From: Pseudomonas sp. R5(2019)
GTDB lineage: Bacteria; Pseudomonadota; Gammaproteobacteria; Pseudomonadales; Pseudomonadaceae
Assembly: GCF_009905435.1 (NCBI RefSeq)
Contig: NZ_JAAAMT010000008.1
Coordinates: forward strand, 95,014-159,013
DNA length: 64,000 nucleotides
Direction of reading: 5' to 3'
How positions within the stretch are numbered: the first letter of the stretch is position 1; every line of letters starts with the position of its first letter. Shown here in pieces: positions 27,938-36,034 of this stretch. The translations under genes were made by a program, and so were the position numbers. The notes beneath the pieces are model-generated. The model had not been told where the DNA came from. It made no database searches and saw only the letters and a program-made list of their open reading frames with translations.

Positions 27938-28384
27938 GTGGTTGATCTGAATATCTTTCGCACGCTGCACCATGTCTGCATCGTCGTTCGCGACCTTGAA
28001 CAGGCGGTGGCGTATTACCAGTCCATGGGCATTGGGCCGTGGACAGACTTCCCGTCGCTGGCGGGCTTCGAGACCACCGGGTATGAGCGCGAGGGCCTTC
28101 TCAACCTCAGGTACAGGTTCGCGGAGCTGGACAATGTCCAGATCCAGCTGTGCCAGCCGGGAGAGGGGGTAACGCCGCAGCGAACCTTTCTAGAGACCCG
28201 TGGAGAAGGGGTCTTTCATCTGGGCTTCAGCGTGGCCGATTGCGACACGGCCCAGGCGGCAGCCGAGGAGGCCGGGCTGCCGGTGCTGGGCAGCGGACGC
28301 ATGCCCAATGGCAGCGGGTTCACCTATTTTGATACGGCGCGGGAAGGGGCTGGAGTGAATCTGATGGTGAGGGCCAGGCGTTAG
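27938..28384 (+). CDS. VOC family protein (glyoxalase/epimerase-like)
   Basis: 148 residues, two beta-alpha-beta-beta-beta units. The opening LHHVCIVVRDLEQAVAYYQSMGIGPW and the later HLGFSVADCDTAQAAAEEAG resemble methylmalonyl-CoA epimerase and PhnB-like proteins; His near 10 and Glu near the end could bind metal. GTG start with the strong SD AAAGGGAGG. Last gene of the catabolic locus. Confidence 0.8.
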   Translation: MVDLNIFRTLHHVCIVVRDLEQAVAYYQSMGIGPWTDFPSLAGFETTGYEREGLLNLRYRFAELDNVQIQLCQPGEGVTPQRTFLETRGEGVFHLGFSVADCDTAQAAAEEAGLPVLGSGRMPNGSGFTYFDTAREGAGVNLMVRARR

Positions 28385-28401
28385 CGGTGTGCTGCCTGGT
28401 T

Positions 28402-28542
28402 TTATCGCAGCATCCAGAAGAAAAGTATTCCGGTGACCACGGCGTTCACCGTAAAAATACCCAGCATTACACCGAGAGCCAGCAGCGAGTTTTTGCCCAT
28501 GCGCTCGTACTCGTGAGGCTGCTCTCGGTGCTCCCTGCTCAA
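28402..28542 (-). CDS. Small single-pass membrane protein
   Basis: At least 32 residues from the ATG at 28500 (MGKNSLLALGVMLGIF, then a hydrophobic run ending FFWMLR). The frame stays open upstream to a TTG at 28542, giving 46 residues with a charged, acidic/basic N-terminus (SREHREQPHEYER). One strong transmembrane helix. Too short for most gene finders. The start is uncertain; family not recognised. Confidence 0.5.
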   Translation of the reverse strand: MSREHREQPHEYERMGKNSLLALGVMLGIFTVNAVVTGILFFWMLR

Positions 28543-28824
28543 TCGCAGACGGATAGGGCGTCAGGGCTCCGACCTGAGCGTTCAGGACAATCTTCCAAAA
28601 TATAGTCCAGAAAAAATCAGCGGAAACGCATACGCGAATCAGACGTAAAAATAAAATTGAATGCTTCACCGATTTGTCGGCTTCATGGACAGGCGTGGCT
28701 ACCGATGCAACGCCCGGTAATAGAAGAGCGCCCCTGAACGCTTTTGCTTCTTGGTGGGTTCGTTGCTTAGAAACGAGTCTGGGCCTAGAATTGCCAGCAA
28801 GAACCCCGCAAGGAGGGATTCCAT

Positions 28825-28995
28825 ATGTTGCATTTAGCTGACCGCGCGGACCTCTCGTCGTCCCAGGCGAAGCCCAAGCGTCGAGTGAAGAAGTCTACCC
28901 GCGATCCGATCGTAGTCGTCAAAGAGGCTGCGAAAGTCGGGGATGCCCAGTTCCAGTATTACATCGAGTCCGGGAAGCTACCGGCCTCTAAGTGA
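28825..28995 (+). CDS. 56-residue basic protein, candidate antitoxin
   Basis: Begins at 28825 with the strong SD AAGGAGGG. Lys/Arg-rich middle (KPKRRVKKSTRDP), then VVVKEAAKVGDAQFQYYIESGKL. Ends 6 bases before the YafO-like toxin gene, the usual order and spacing of an antitoxin. It does not resemble YafN/Phd as I know them, so if it is an antitoxin it is of an unfamiliar type. Confidence 0.6.
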   Translation: MLHLADRADLSSSQAKPKRRVKKSTRDPIVVVKEAAKVGDAQFQYYIESGKLPASK

Positions 28996-29001
28996 GCGTA
29001 T

Positions 29002-29436
29002 GTGCCGCATGCTCGCGTCTTTTTGACGAATCGCTTTATGCAGCTGCCGACGTGGCATGATCTCTACATCGACTTCTACAACTTCAAGGTATGCGGCGAC
29101 CATCCCGTCTATTGGGGGCGCGACGCCACCCTATGGCAAAGGCCATTCGGCAAAGTTCAACTGACGGACAGCCCAGTCATCCTGGCACGCTGGAGTGAGA
29201 TCGCCGATCCGTTCTACCGTACCGTCAAGGAGTGGGAGGCAGCGCATGACAGTTGGCTGCTCTACGTCTATGACAACGTCGAAAACCGCTACCTCCTGTT
29301 ATCGGTGTTCGGCCCTAACGCTCACAAGCACCCAAAATTCCAAGCCTACGTACTGGACTTGAGAGTCGAGACGGTCGACCCTTGGCTGCGAGGCGAGATT
29401 GAATGCTTCGAGCCGCCAGAAGACTACGAGCCTTGA
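29002..29436 (+). CDS. YafO-like toxin of a type II toxin-antitoxin pair
   Basis: 144 residues from GTG at 29002. Resembles E. coli YafO (ribosome-dependent mRNA interferase) over its length: RVFLTNRF near the start, FYNFKVCGDHPVYWGRDA (YafO: YKRDG...FGRDA), then LLLSVFGPNAHKHPKF (YafO: LLIAILKPEPHK). Comparison is from memory. It would cut mRNA on ribosomes when its partner is lost. The small gene just upstream is the candidate partner. Confidence 0.7.
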   Translation: MPHARVFLTNRFMQLPTWHDLYIDFYNFKVCGDHPVYWGRDATLWQRPFGKVQLTDSPVILARWSEIADPFYRTVKEWEAAHDSWLLYVYDNVENRYLLLSVFGPNAHKHPKFQAYVLDLRVETVDPWLRGEIECFEPPEDYEP

Positions 29437-29555
29437 GCCGGTAACACGCCGTCATCACTGCAGACGCTCCAATTGCTTGCCGAGCTCGCCAACCACACCG
29501 CAAATCGCTTGCAGGGGAAACGGGTGGTGGTGAATATCTGCGACCGCTCAAGCGC

Positions 29556-29738
29556 TCAGCCCATTGATTCGAGCTGCTCATATAACCGTCGGGGAAGCGC
29601 TACACCTTCAGGGCCGGCATGCTGTTTGAAGGTTTTTTCCAGATGTGGGCCGACGCCGTGTTCACGGTGATTGCCCATCCGCCGGACGCTGTTGCGCACC
29701 AACAAGGAGTTGTTCAGTGCCTGTCTGGCCGAATGTTT
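29556..29738 (-). pseudogene. Remnant of a gene 3' end, C-terminus like the Ldh-type reductase at 38053
   Basis: An open minus frame without a good start runs from about 29738 to a stop at 29556. It ends GVALPRRLYEQLESMG, compared with GIKLPWGLYEQLASMS at the end of the intact gene at 38053. The last 27 bases match that gene with two mismatches. Residues further upstream do not obviously match, so this may be a rearranged or diverged fragment. It is the only thing I can support between 29437 and 29749. Confidence 0.4.
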
Positions 29739-29749
29739 AAGGAAGCGTT

Positions 29750-31333
29750 ATGACCCAACGGTTACTTCAGCTTGATCAAGTGTCGTTCAACCTGCCCGAC
29801 GGGCGCGTTCTGTTCGATGACTTGAACCACACCTTCAGAGCAGGGACTACCGGCATCGTGGGTGCCAATGGCTGTGGCAAGTCCTTGCTTGGCCGGCTTC
29901 TGACGGCGGAACAGTTGCCCACCAGCGGCATCGTCCGGCGTGAAGGGCGGGTTTACGCCGTGGCACAGTTACTGGAACCCGAGCGCTATCCCACTGTTGG
30001 CGCGCTGGCCGGTGTCGACCATATTCTGGCGGCGCTGGATCGCATAGCTCAGGGCAGCATCGACGATTACGACCATTCGCTGGCGGTCGATCAATGGGAT
30101 TGTGCCACTCGCCTTGAGGCGGAGCTGGAGCAGATCGGTCTGGGCCATTTGAATGTCGACGCTCGCACCGACGCCCTCAGTGGTGGCGAACGGCAACGGG
30201 TGGCGCTGCTGGGGGCGTGGCTATCCAGGGCCGACTGGCTCATTCTGGATGAACCCAGCAACCATCTGGATATTGATCAGCAACACAAGCTCGCGCAGCA
30301 GATCGATCGCTGGCCCAACGGTCTGGTGTTGATCAGCCACGACCGGGGCCTTTTGGAACACATGAGCGAAATCGTCGAGTTTTCGCCATTGGGGCTGGCG
30401 GTCTATGGCGGCAATTACAGTCAGTATGTGGCGGCGCGAGAGCAAGAACAGCAGTCGTTCCAGTCGGCGTTGCAAGGTGAGCGGGCAAAGGCCAAGCGCG
30501 AGCAACGCGAGATGGTCGTGCAGATGGAGCGTCAGCAACGGCGTAATGCGCGCGGCGATCGTCAGGCCCGCGACGGCAATCAGACCAGACTGATCACCAA
30601 TGCACAGAAAGAGCGCAGTGAAAACAGTCAGGGAAAATTGCGCCTCAATCAACAGTTGGCCCGGGAGCAGCAACAACAACGTATCGCCGAGGCCCGTGCA
30701 CGGTGTGCGCCGGACATTCAGCGCATGATGCTGTCCCCGGAAAGCATGGTACCCAATGGCAAGCTGATATTGCAGCTCAACGACGTCGTTCTTCCGTTCG
30801 GGTACACAGTGCCTGTCAATCTGACGCTGACGGGGCCTATGCGCATGGCAATCCTGGGCGCTAACGGCAGCGGGAAGTCGACCCTGTTGCAGGTGATCGC
30901 GGGTCAACTGCCGGTGCGCGAAGGCGAGCTCATACGCAGTTGCCATGTTGGCTGGCTGGATCAACATGCCGGATTACAGTATCCCGAACGCACGGCGGTG
31001 CAATGGCTCTACGAGAGTAACCCGGAGTTGCCCGAAGCCGAGGCGCGAACCCGCTTGGCGCAGATAGGAATTGATGCAGATCGTGCGATTCTCAAGACGT
31101 GCCATTTGAGCGGCGGAGAACGTATGAAAATCGCGCTGGCTGCGCAGCTGTATGCACAGCGGCCACCGCAATTGCTGCTGCTGGACGAACCTGACAACCA
31201 TTTGGACCTGTCCAGTCGAATTGCGCTGGAGCAGATGCTTAATCAGTACCAAGGCGCATTGATCGTTATCTCTCACGACAGCGCTTTTTTACAGGCCATA
31301 CATTTGGATGGCGAGTTTCATCTAAGAAGTTAG
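29750..31333 (+). CDS. ABC-F family ATPase
   Basis: 527 residues, two ABC domains and no membrane segment. Walker A motifs GANGCGKS (38-45) and GANGSGKS, signatures LSGGERQRVAL and LSGGERMKIAL, Walker B LILDEPSNHLD and LLLDEPDNHLD. The linker between the domains (about 235-310) is long, Gln/Arg-rich and probably coiled coil. ABC-F proteins act on the ribosome (translation factors or antibiotic protection); this subgroup is not one I can assign. Base composition is like the core genome, unlike the neighbours downstream. Confidence 0.85.
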   Translation: MTQRLLQLDQVSFNLPDGRVLFDDLNHTFRAGTTGIVGANGCGKSLLGRLLTAEQLPTSGIVRREGRVYAVAQLLEPERYPTVGALAGVDHILAALDRIAQGSIDDYDHSLAVDQWDCATRLEAELEQIGLGHLNVDARTDALSGGERQRVALLGAWLSRADWLILDEPSNHLDIDQQHKLAQQIDRWPNGLVLISHDRGLLEHMSEIVEFSPLGLAVYGGNYSQYVAAREQEQQSFQSALQGERAKAKREQREMVVQMERQQRRNARGDRQARDGNQTRLITNAQKERSENSQGKLRLNQQLAREQQQQRIAEARARCAPDIQRMMLSPESMVPNGKLILQLNDVVLPFGYTVPVNLTLTGPMRMAILGANGSGKSTLLQVIAGQLPVREGELIRSCHVGWLDQHAGLQYPERTAVQWLYESNPELPEAEARTRLAQIGIDADRAILKTCHLSGGERMKIALAAQLYAQRPPQLLLLDEPDNHLDLSSRIALEQMLNQYQGALIVISHDSAFLQAIHLDGEFHLRS

Positions 31334-31450
31334 ATCTGTTGTCCTGGTGGGGATGACTCCTTAGAACGGGCTGGCTCCGGGGAAGTTTTCAGAACCTGCC
31401 TGTAAACAGATGATAAATTAATTAGTTGAAATTTATCTGCATACATTTGT

Positions 31451-32758
31451 CTAGGGTGTTGGTTTTGACACCATGATGGGTGTTTTGTGGAAGCGATTAC
31501 TGAGTCGCCACAGCAAAAACAGCATCAGTACAAAAGAACATGCAACCAAAGACACAAATATAGACTTAACGCTATGCTCATAAAATTCGAATAGAATCCA
31601 GCTGGCGGCTAAGCCTAGAACATTTAGGCAGATTATGGTGAGGATGGTGGGGAGCCAATAATCGCCCAAGCTTCTCAGGACCATTCTAATAACAATGTAA
31701 ACGTATTCAAATACTAAATAAGGAATCGCGATTTTTATATTTTCAGCTATCAGCGTTTTTGTCATTTCATCGGAGCTGTACAGGCGAGCGATTGAATCCG
31801 AAAAATATAGGCATAGAAACAAGCATGGCACTAGAAGTACCGCGCCAAAAATTAACCCTTCAATACATTTGGCTTTGACCTCGCTTATTTTTCCCTCCAC
31901 ATGTGGCTTGGCTGTCAAAATGGCTGTTGCATTACCGACGCCAATCGAGATCATGTAAATCACACTTAAGAAATGCAAGGATGCTTGGTACGCAGATAGC
32001 TCGGGTGCACCCATATTTTTTGCAATGACAGAGAGAGTGAAGTATAGAAAGCTTTCTGCGCCGAAACATAATGCAAACGGTGCTCCCTTGAGAATAAAAT
32101 TCTTATATTGTTTCGCGGAAACGGCCTGCAAGAAATACAATGAAAATTTTATTTTGTGTTTTTTGCTAAGAAGTACTAGTGCGGTTATAACCAAGGCCCA
32201 GCGCATGAAAGCATAGGTCGCAACAAAGCCAATAATGTTAACTTTGGACTCGAAAATAATAGGTGTCAAACATGCCAGAAGAAATACTATATTAAAAGTC
32301 CATACAAAAAACAGCTCAAGCTTAGGCTGGTTTAGTGCATTGAAGTAGTTGAAGATTACGATTTGTAAATAAATTGCAGGTATCGACATAGACATGAATG
32401 CCATTACCTTGCCGCTATCGCTATGTAGATTCTCCAGTTCATTAGCGCAGAGTATAAGGTACAAGAAAACGCTTGAGGTCACACAGCTACCCAGAAAAAA
32501 AGCCAATTTCACTGCCGTGCTAAGAATGGACATGATGTGTAAGTTACTGCCATTGTGAGTGCCCGCTACCTCAAAGATCAACACTGAATAGAAACCAATG
32601 CCGACAACAGTTGCTAATGAGATGAGCGCCCATGCGAATGACGCATGCCCAAGAGCATCTGGAATAACGTGGCCGACGAAAGCAAGATACAAAAATGATG
32701 AGACCATCTCACCCAGTCGAGAAATAATCAACGGGCCAGCCAGCTTAGCAATCATCAT
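31451..32758 (-). CDS. MATE-family exporter
   Basis: 435 residues with about twelve hydrophobic helices in two related halves, as in NorM/MATE transporters; opening KLAGPLIISRLGEMVSSFLYLAFVGHV fits the family. Last gene of a five-gene AT-rich minus-strand operon, 10 bases after the previous gene. It probably exports the product of that operon or protects against it. A polysaccharide flippase is a less likely alternative. Confidence 0.8.
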   Translation of the reverse strand: MMIAKLAGPLIISRLGEMVSSFLYLAFVGHVIPDALGHASFAWALISLATVVGIGFYSVLIFEVAGTHNGSNLHIMSILSTAVKLAFFLGSCVTSSVFLYLILCANELENLHSDSGKVMAFMSMSIPAIYLQIVIFNYFNALNQPKLELFFVWTFNIVFLLACLTPIIFESKVNIIGFVATYAFMRWALVITALVLLSKKHKIKFSLYFLQAVSAKQYKNFILKGAPFALCFGAESFLYFTLSVIAKNMGAPELSAYQASLHFLSVIYMISIGVGNATAILTAKPHVEGKISEVKAKCIEGLIFGAVLLVPCLFLCLYFSDSIARLYSSDEMTKTLIAENIKIAIPYLVFEYVYIVIRMVLRSLGDYWLPTILTIICLNVLGLAASWILFEFYEHSVKSIFVSLVACSFVLMLFLLWRLSNRFHKTPIMVSKPTP

Positions 32759-32768
32759 AATGCTATCC

Positions 32769-33941
32769 TTACCTTAACTGTATCTCTTCGAGGATGCCGG
32801 AATAAACATCTTCTTCCCAGTCAGAGGAAAGCGTCAGTCCTAGTGAGCTCAAAAAGGTAGAAAATATTCGACCAAAAAGAAAATGGAGAGATAAGTTTCT
32901 TGCGTCAAAGGCAGCAAATGCAGACAGATTTATTGGTCTTCCTTTGTTAAGGATATTTATTTCTTTTCCTTTCCAGTAAAGTGATTCCCTATCGCCGAGT
33001 TCAAAGGCTACCCTTATGCTGTCAGAAAATTCATCGTCATAGGAAGTGACTACGGCGATATAAGAGTTATTCTTCATGGCTGAGACTACTGCATCTGTAA
33101 CACCGTGATGGCCCGACATGGAAAAGCAATAATCAAAACTATTTTTATAGGCTGACAGTGCCGCTCCTGATAGTGATTTAAAGCCCTCGGTTGAGGCCAT
33201 GAAGAGACGAGCTTTATCGGCATCAACAACTACAATGTTTTTGACGCCTCTTTCTCTGAGTCCGAAGCAAAGTGATCGCCCAATGCGGCCATATCCAACT
33301 ACCAGCGTTGGCTTGAAAATTGACCAGTCTGAAATAAATGAGTGCAAGTGTGCCAATATAATATTGGCCACCATCACGTTCTCCGCCATTTTATATGAAT
33401 CATATGCCATGGACTTGAACCGCTCAGAGGTTTTGTAGTAAGCAGTGGGCATATATTTGCTTTGTCCATTTGCAGTGTCCTCAAGCACAAGCAGAAGCCG
33501 ATCCCCCAATAAAAACGATAGTTCATCGATGTAGGGCGCAAAATATCCACCGATGTCAAAAAAAATAACGGGGAGCTCGGAGTTTCTAAGGATTTTTTTT
33601 ATCTCAACGAGGGTTTTATAGAATTCAATTCTATCGCGAGCTTTCAATATTCTGGTGGGATTGCTAATGTGTCGTAGAAGATTGGGATTTAATGATGCCT
33701 TCTTAGGTATCAAATAGATATTTTCAAAAACGGACATCCAATGATTGCAAATGCTCAAGTTTACTGTTGTTGATAAATGCGAGAAGCAGAAAACTAGACA
33801 GTTGTTTATTGGTTTGCTATGGGGGATGTTATGTGCTTCAAGTACTTGACGATAAAATAACTCGGCAATTCTATGAGCATTTAAGTAGTTTAGTCTTTTC
33901 GCTGTAGGTGCGTTGTGCAATAAATTTCCCACGTTGTTCAT
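32769..33941 (-). CDS. Adenosylhomocysteinase-like NAD-binding protein
   Basis: 390 residues. The Rossmann motif VVGYGRIGRSLCFGLRERG (GYGRIG at 216-221) and the preceding LEDTANGQSKY (compare EETTTGVHRL) and YDSYKMAENVMVAN (compare NDSVTK.KFDN) place it in the S-adenosylhomocysteine hydrolase superfamily. The first 120 residues do not match the housekeeping enzyme, and the C-terminal Lys/Tyr tail of SAHH is not evident. It may act on a different thioether or nucleoside, or recycle SAH made in this pathway. AT-rich codon use, unlike the surrounding core genes. Confidence 0.65.
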   Translation of the reverse strand: MNNVGNLLHNAPTAKRLNYLNAHRIAELFYRQVLEAHNIPHSKPINNCLVFCFSHLSTTVNLSICNHWMSVFENIYLIPKKASLNPNLLRHISNPTRILKARDRIEFYKTLVEIKKILRNSELPVIFFDIGGYFAPYIDELSFLLGDRLLLVLEDTANGQSKYMPTAYYKTSERFKSMAYDSYKMAENVMVANIILAHLHSFISDWSIFKPTLVVGYGRIGRSLCFGLRERGVKNIVVVDADKARLFMASTEGFKSLSGAALSAYKNSFDYCFSMSGHHGVTDAVVSAMKNNSYIAVVTSYDDEFSDSIRVAFELGDRESLYWKGKEINILNKGRPINLSAFAAFDARNLSLHFLFGRIFSTFLSSLGLTLSSDWEEDVYSGILEEIQLR

Positions 33942-33979
33942 AACGGCTCCATTCTGCAGTCGATAAATTGTACGCTTAC

Positions 33980-34507
33980 TTAGTTGATAATAAGGGATGT
34001 GAGTGCGCTGTACGCCAATGACAGGGAGGCTAATGAAAGGGTTGAGTCATGTCCTTTGTTGATTGCTATGTTGGTGTTGAGCTGCACTAGAATGTTGCGA
34101 ATCCATTCTGCGTATTCATGGCGCGTAACACCGAGCATCGATGTTTGTTTTGGTTGGTCTGGCCATTTGATAGAGAGGCCATTAACTTCTTCGCCAGGCA
34201 AAATAAGCGCAAGTTGTAGGTCCTGCTCTAAAGGGTTGATCGCGAACCCTTCACGTCGCAACGAATCGCGTTCGTCAACGATCCGCCCTGTTAAATACAA
34301 CACGGCCATCAAAGCTCGCGGTAGAGCATCTTGGTAGCGATTTTTCTCCAATAGACTCGCAATGTTAGCCAATGTTTCGACTAAATTGTCATCGGTTATC
34401 AGGTTGTTATGTTTATTGATAGAAGGCCATTCGAGGCTGTTTTCTATAGATCTAATTGGATCGAGAAGTCTTAACTCTTTGAGATATTTAGTGTGCCGTA
34501 TGCTCAT
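33980..34507 (-). CDS. Unknown protein of the AT-rich operon
   Basis: 175 residues, family not recognised. Mostly helical by composition (ETLANIASLLEKNRY, LPRALMAVLYLTGRIVDERD, RHEYAEWIRNILVQL). No signal peptide or membrane span. It overlaps the upstream gene by 4 bases, so translation is coupled and a stoichiometric partner role is plausible. Confidence 0.65.
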   Translation of the reverse strand: MSIRHTKYLKELRLLDPIRSIENSLEWPSINKHNNLITDDNLVETLANIASLLEKNRYQDALPRALMAVLYLTGRIVDERDSLRREGFAINPLEQDLQLALILPGEEVNGLSIKWPDQPKQTSMLGVTRHEYAEWIRNILVQLNTNIAINKGHDSTLSLASLSLAYSALTSLIIN

Positions 34508-36030
34508 AGCCTGATTGCCGTTTTCGTGGGTGTGTCAATATAAATTTTTTTGCCTAGGAAGGTATTAATACTGATCGAATCTTGATTAATAAAGATTGCT
34601 GGTATTTTAAAATTTCGGGCAAATGCGGCCCTTAGAAAAAAATCGTCCCGGGCTGCGCCGCAAAAAACGAATGCTTCAGGTAAGTTTTTTTGATCAAATG
34701 AGAATTCGGAAGTTATTAAATTTAGACATATTTTCCCTTCGCCCCATCCCGCATGCCCCTCATGTACTACTCCGACGGAAGTCCCAGGCACCTCACAGAC
34801 GGCTGAGGAGAAATCGATAGGATTATGGTTCTCTCCAAAAGAATTACATTCGTCCAAGATGCAAGTCTGTTCATCGATATCAATAATGTAAATGCATATG
34901 CCTCTTTCGCTCGCGATAAAAATATCAGGAGCACTCAATTGCTGGCTAAGCTTGTCTTTAACTTCTTCTGTTATAACCTTTGCACGATAAAGCAACTCGG
35001 GGCCTATCCACCTGTGTTTTGTAGCAAGGCCACCAGAAAACACGAAATTTGATGACTCAGGATATTCTGTGATAGCCCTGAATAGCTCTATGGAATTGGC
35101 TTTTAAGTACGCATCTTTTGCGCGCTCAAACGATTCCTGACTTAGGATGTCTTCAACTGTAATAGTGCTGCTAGAGGAGAGGTCGGCGAGTCCATATATA
35201 CCACTAAGGCGATTGTACATATTTGAAATCGATGATGGGTTTAAACCGTACTTTAGAAAGCGCAGAACCAGGCCTGGAGGTTGAGTCCCTGATCGATTGT
35301 GCATGATCGGGCCATCGCATGCTGCAAATCGCATGCTGTTGTATAAGACGTCCCCACCTGAAATGGTCGAAAAACTAACCCCTGAGCCAACTTGGCAAAT
35401 AACCCCATCAAAATGTTCGATAGCATATCGATCCTTGAGCTCTCGAATACAGGCCTTAATGGCCAGTCCGTGGTAACCATTCGCGTACAAGCCATAGCGT
35501 CTGACTAACGACTTCTCAAATGGAGTCTTCTCTTTATGATGAAGAGACAAGTCGTTGACGGCTTGATCTCTTACCATGAGTTGCGCTGAGCCAAAGAATA
35601 TTTCCTTAGCTTTTCTGAAAATTTCGAGGCAAAGCGCGTTGTGCCTTGAGCTGAGGTAGTCGTTAAATTCCAGAATACGTTCATTTTCCGTGCTGAATTC
35701 TTCGACCGGGGGTCCAAATCCAGCAAATTTTACACGATGCCCGATTATTGTAGGGGGTGGCCAGTCAATTTGCCTTGCGATATCCCGTGCTTTATTAATT
35801 ATTAATGCAGCGGCCTTTGCCAGATTGTCCCCGACAGCAGCAATATAAACTTCGTCCTTATAGTCAGGAAGTCCGTTGAATTTGACTTTAACTGTTTGGA
35901 GGGGCAGGCCGATGAAGTTCATGTTTATGTCAACTCTGTTGCTCTGAAAGAACATGGAGGTTTTAATGGAAGAGCTTCCCGCATTTATCGCCATGCGGTT
36001 GCAGTTTGTAACTGTTCTCATTGCGGTCAT
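34504..36030 (-). CDS. Acetate-kinase-like protein with a PEP-utiliser-like C-terminal domain
   Basis: 508 residues. Acetate/butyrate kinase landmarks: INAGSSSIK (15-23), GHRVKFAG (97-104), NGYHGLAIKA, CQVGSGVSFSTISGG, HNRSGTQPPG (with the Arg of the GTRSG motif) and FVFSGGLA. After about residue 405 comes a segment (GVVHEGHAGWGEGKIC to AAFARNFKIPAIFIN and IYIDT) that resembles the swivelling phospho-His domain of PEP synthase-type enzymes, but the phospho-accepting His of T-S-H-A-A appears to be Leu. This fusion is unfamiliar to me. Probably phosphorylates or adenylates a carboxylate precursor. Start 36030 lies 4 bases after the upstream stop. Confidence 0.65.
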   Translation of the reverse strand: MTAMRTVTNCNRMAINAGSSSIKTSMFFQSNRVDINMNFIGLPLQTVKVKFNGLPDYKDEVYIAAVGDNLAKAAALIINKARDIARQIDWPPPTIIGHRVKFAGFGPPVEEFSTENERILEFNDYLSSRHNALCLEIFRKAKEIFFGSAQLMVRDQAVNDLSLHHKEKTPFEKSLVRRYGLYANGYHGLAIKACIRELKDRYAIEHFDGVICQVGSGVSFSTISGGDVLYNSMRFAACDGPIMHNRSGTQPPGLVLRFLKYGLNPSSISNMYNRLSGIYGLADLSSSSTITVEDILSQESFERAKDAYLKANSIELFRAITEYPESSNFVFSGGLATKHRWIGPELLYRAKVITEEVKDKLSQQLSAPDIFIASERGICIYIIDIDEQTCILDECNSFGENHNPIDFSSAVCEVPGTSVGVVHEGHAGWGEGKICLNLITSEFSFDQKNLPEAFVFCGAARDDFFLRAAFARNFKIPAIFINQDSISINTFLGKKIYIDTPTKTAIRL

Positions 36031-36034
36031 CTTG

